Positions 55,656 to 56,313 of a DNA stretch of 56,313 nucleotides are shown piece after piece. The position numbers and the translations under genes were made by a program. This DNA comes from Planctomycetota bacterium (GTDB lineage: Bacteria > Planctomycetota > UBA1135 > UBA2386): NCBI GenBank assembly GCA_016794035.1, contig JAEUHS010000037.1, positions 1 through 56,313 of the forward strand, in the 5' to 3' direction. Numbering within the stretch: position 1 is the first letter of the stretch; each line of letters starts with the position of its first letter. The notes beneath the pieces were generated by a model. That model had not been told where the DNA came from. It searched no databases and saw nothing but the letters and a program-made list of their open reading frames with translations.

Positions 55656-55907
55656 TCAGTCGAGTCCGAGCGCCTCCGCGCCCCGGCCGGTCAGGTCGAC
55701 CGTCCACGACGCTCCTTCGAGACCGACCATCTGCGTGACGTTCTCGAAGTACCACTTCGCCTCGGCGACGTGCACGGCGCGGCGGAGTTCGTCGGCATCG
55801 TCCAGGCCGGGGATCGGCAGGCGCAGGGTCAGGGACTTCCGGGGCTCGCGCAACGGGCGCAGGTGGGCGGCCAGGCTCGCCATGAGTTCGAGGTCCGTCT
55901 TCTTCAT
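55656..55907 (-). CDS. Small hypothetical protein
   Basis: The 83-residue protein starts at ATG 55907 (MKKTDLELMASLAAHL) and ends with SWTVDLTGRGAEALGLD. A middle strand-helix (SLTLRLPIPGLDDADELRRAVHVAEAKWYFENV) is typical of a compact alpha/beta protein. No family recognised. It converges with the frameshifted gene, four bases apart. Confidence 0.6.
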   Translation of the reverse strand: MKKTDLELMASLAAHLRPLREPRKSLTLRLPIPGLDDADELRRAVHVAEAKWYFENVTQMVGLEGASWTVDLTGRGAEALGLD

Positions 55908-56054
55908 GTCGATCGCAAGGGTGGTAGCGGCGAGGCGTGCACGACCACCAGCGTGCCGTGTCGCCCCACACCCAGCAATACGCACGCGCCTTAACCGGCG
56001 CGCGGATTTCCGGCGCGGCGTCCCGGCGCGCGTCTGCGGCCCGCGGGGTGTGGC

Positions 56055-56071
56055 GGCCCGGAAACCGGGCC
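56055..56071. promoter_or_regulatory. Palindromic hairpin in a divergent intergenic region
   Basis: GGCCCGG, AAA, CCGGGCC is a perfect 7-bp inverted repeat with a three-base loop in the 202-base interval between the small hypothetical gene and the sigma factor gene. It lies 39 bases before the sigma start and could be an operator or transcript hairpin. No promoter was identified. Confidence 0.35.
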
Positions 56072-56109
56072 CCGGCGCCGTCGCCAGTTAAGGTCCGCTC
56101 ATACTGAGC

Positions 56110-56313
56110 ATGACGGGCCATGCGACCGTCGCGATGACGCAGAGCGATTCCACTCCCGCCCCAGTGGCCGGTGACGCGGAGATCGCCCGGTACCTCGGGG
56201 ACCGGGAGGGGAGAGGTCTGCGCCTGCTGCTCGCCCGCCACGGTGGCCGGGTGCGTCAGGGGCTGAAGAAGCGGTTCCAGGACCAGATGAGCGACGCGGA
56301 GATCGACGACGCG
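56110..56313 (+). CDS. ECF-type RNA polymerase sigma factor (5' fragment)
   Basis: ATG 56110 (or ATG 56134) opens a frame still open at the window end. Visible residues include YLGDREGRGLRLLLARHGG and RVRQGLKKRFQDQMSDAEIDDA, which match the start of region 2 in ECF sigma factors common in Planctomycetota (RLLLxRHGxRVRxxLxxRF pattern). Only about 68 residues are present, so the class is tentative. Confidence 0.7.
   Translation, partial: MTGHATVAMTQSDSTPAPVAGDAEIARYLGDREGRGLRLLLARHGGRVRQGLKKRFQDQMSDAEIDDA

Overview
The window is about 56 kb of very GC-rich bacterial DNA (codons almost always end in G or C) with tightly packed genes, many joined by 4-nt ATGA or GTGA overlaps. The gene set fits a member of the Planctomycetota: pilin-type secretion genes with PilM/N/O, DUF1570, DUF4082/Ig-like giant exported proteins, a standalone regulator-propeller protein, a WxLRPFxGxP membrane protein pair, and a start-of-gene fragment that looks like a planctomycete ECF sigma factor. 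The assignment is inference from content; there is no rRNA or other marker to prove it.

Region 1 (1-15488) is a type II secretion/type IV pilus-like locus. On the minus strand it reads GspH-like, GspG-like pilin, PilM, PilN, PilO, PilP/GspB-like, secretin, TPR lipoprotein, histidine kinase, response regulator, STAS protein, GspE, GspF, second histidine kinase, GspI-like and a GspJ-like pilin cut by the window edge. A PilX-like protein is divergent. Signalling genes sit inside the run of machinery genes, so assembly or use of the apparatus is probably controlled by its own operon.

Region 2 (15498-27342) is mostly envelope and housekeeping: a flotillin plus NfeD-like pair, a CNNM/CorC protein, a single-ring Clp-like AAA+ ATPase divergent from a soluble Ser/Thr kinase, a YkgJ cysteine-cluster protein, RecQ, an exported prenyltransferase-repeat protein, a Tat-exported asparaginase-family Ntn hydrolase and a beta-propeller protein.

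Region 3 (27410-38948) holds valS, two related membrane proteins, a VTT-family protein, an ACP phosphodiesterase-like protein, RNase HI facing an RNase HII-like protein with an altered GRG motif, a receiver domain lacking the phospho-acceptor Asp, and a compact Pus10-type pseudouridine synthase, a family known mainly from archaea and eukaryotes. DUF4279, DUF1570 and DUF1579 proteins follow.

Region 4 (39035-44423) is a small surface-glycan set (GT2, sulfotransferase, GT39-type membrane transferase) followed by an MBL-fold hydrolase. Region 5 (44604-51569) is one gene for a secreted protein of about 2321 residues built from tandem repeats. Region 6 (51842-56313) contains small regulators, a methyltransferase, a pirin, a second, orphan GspG with the usual calcium-site signature, a hypothetical gene with an apparent frameshift, and the start of an ECF sigma factor. 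I saw no rRNA, tRNA, CRISPR, insertion sequence or prophage.
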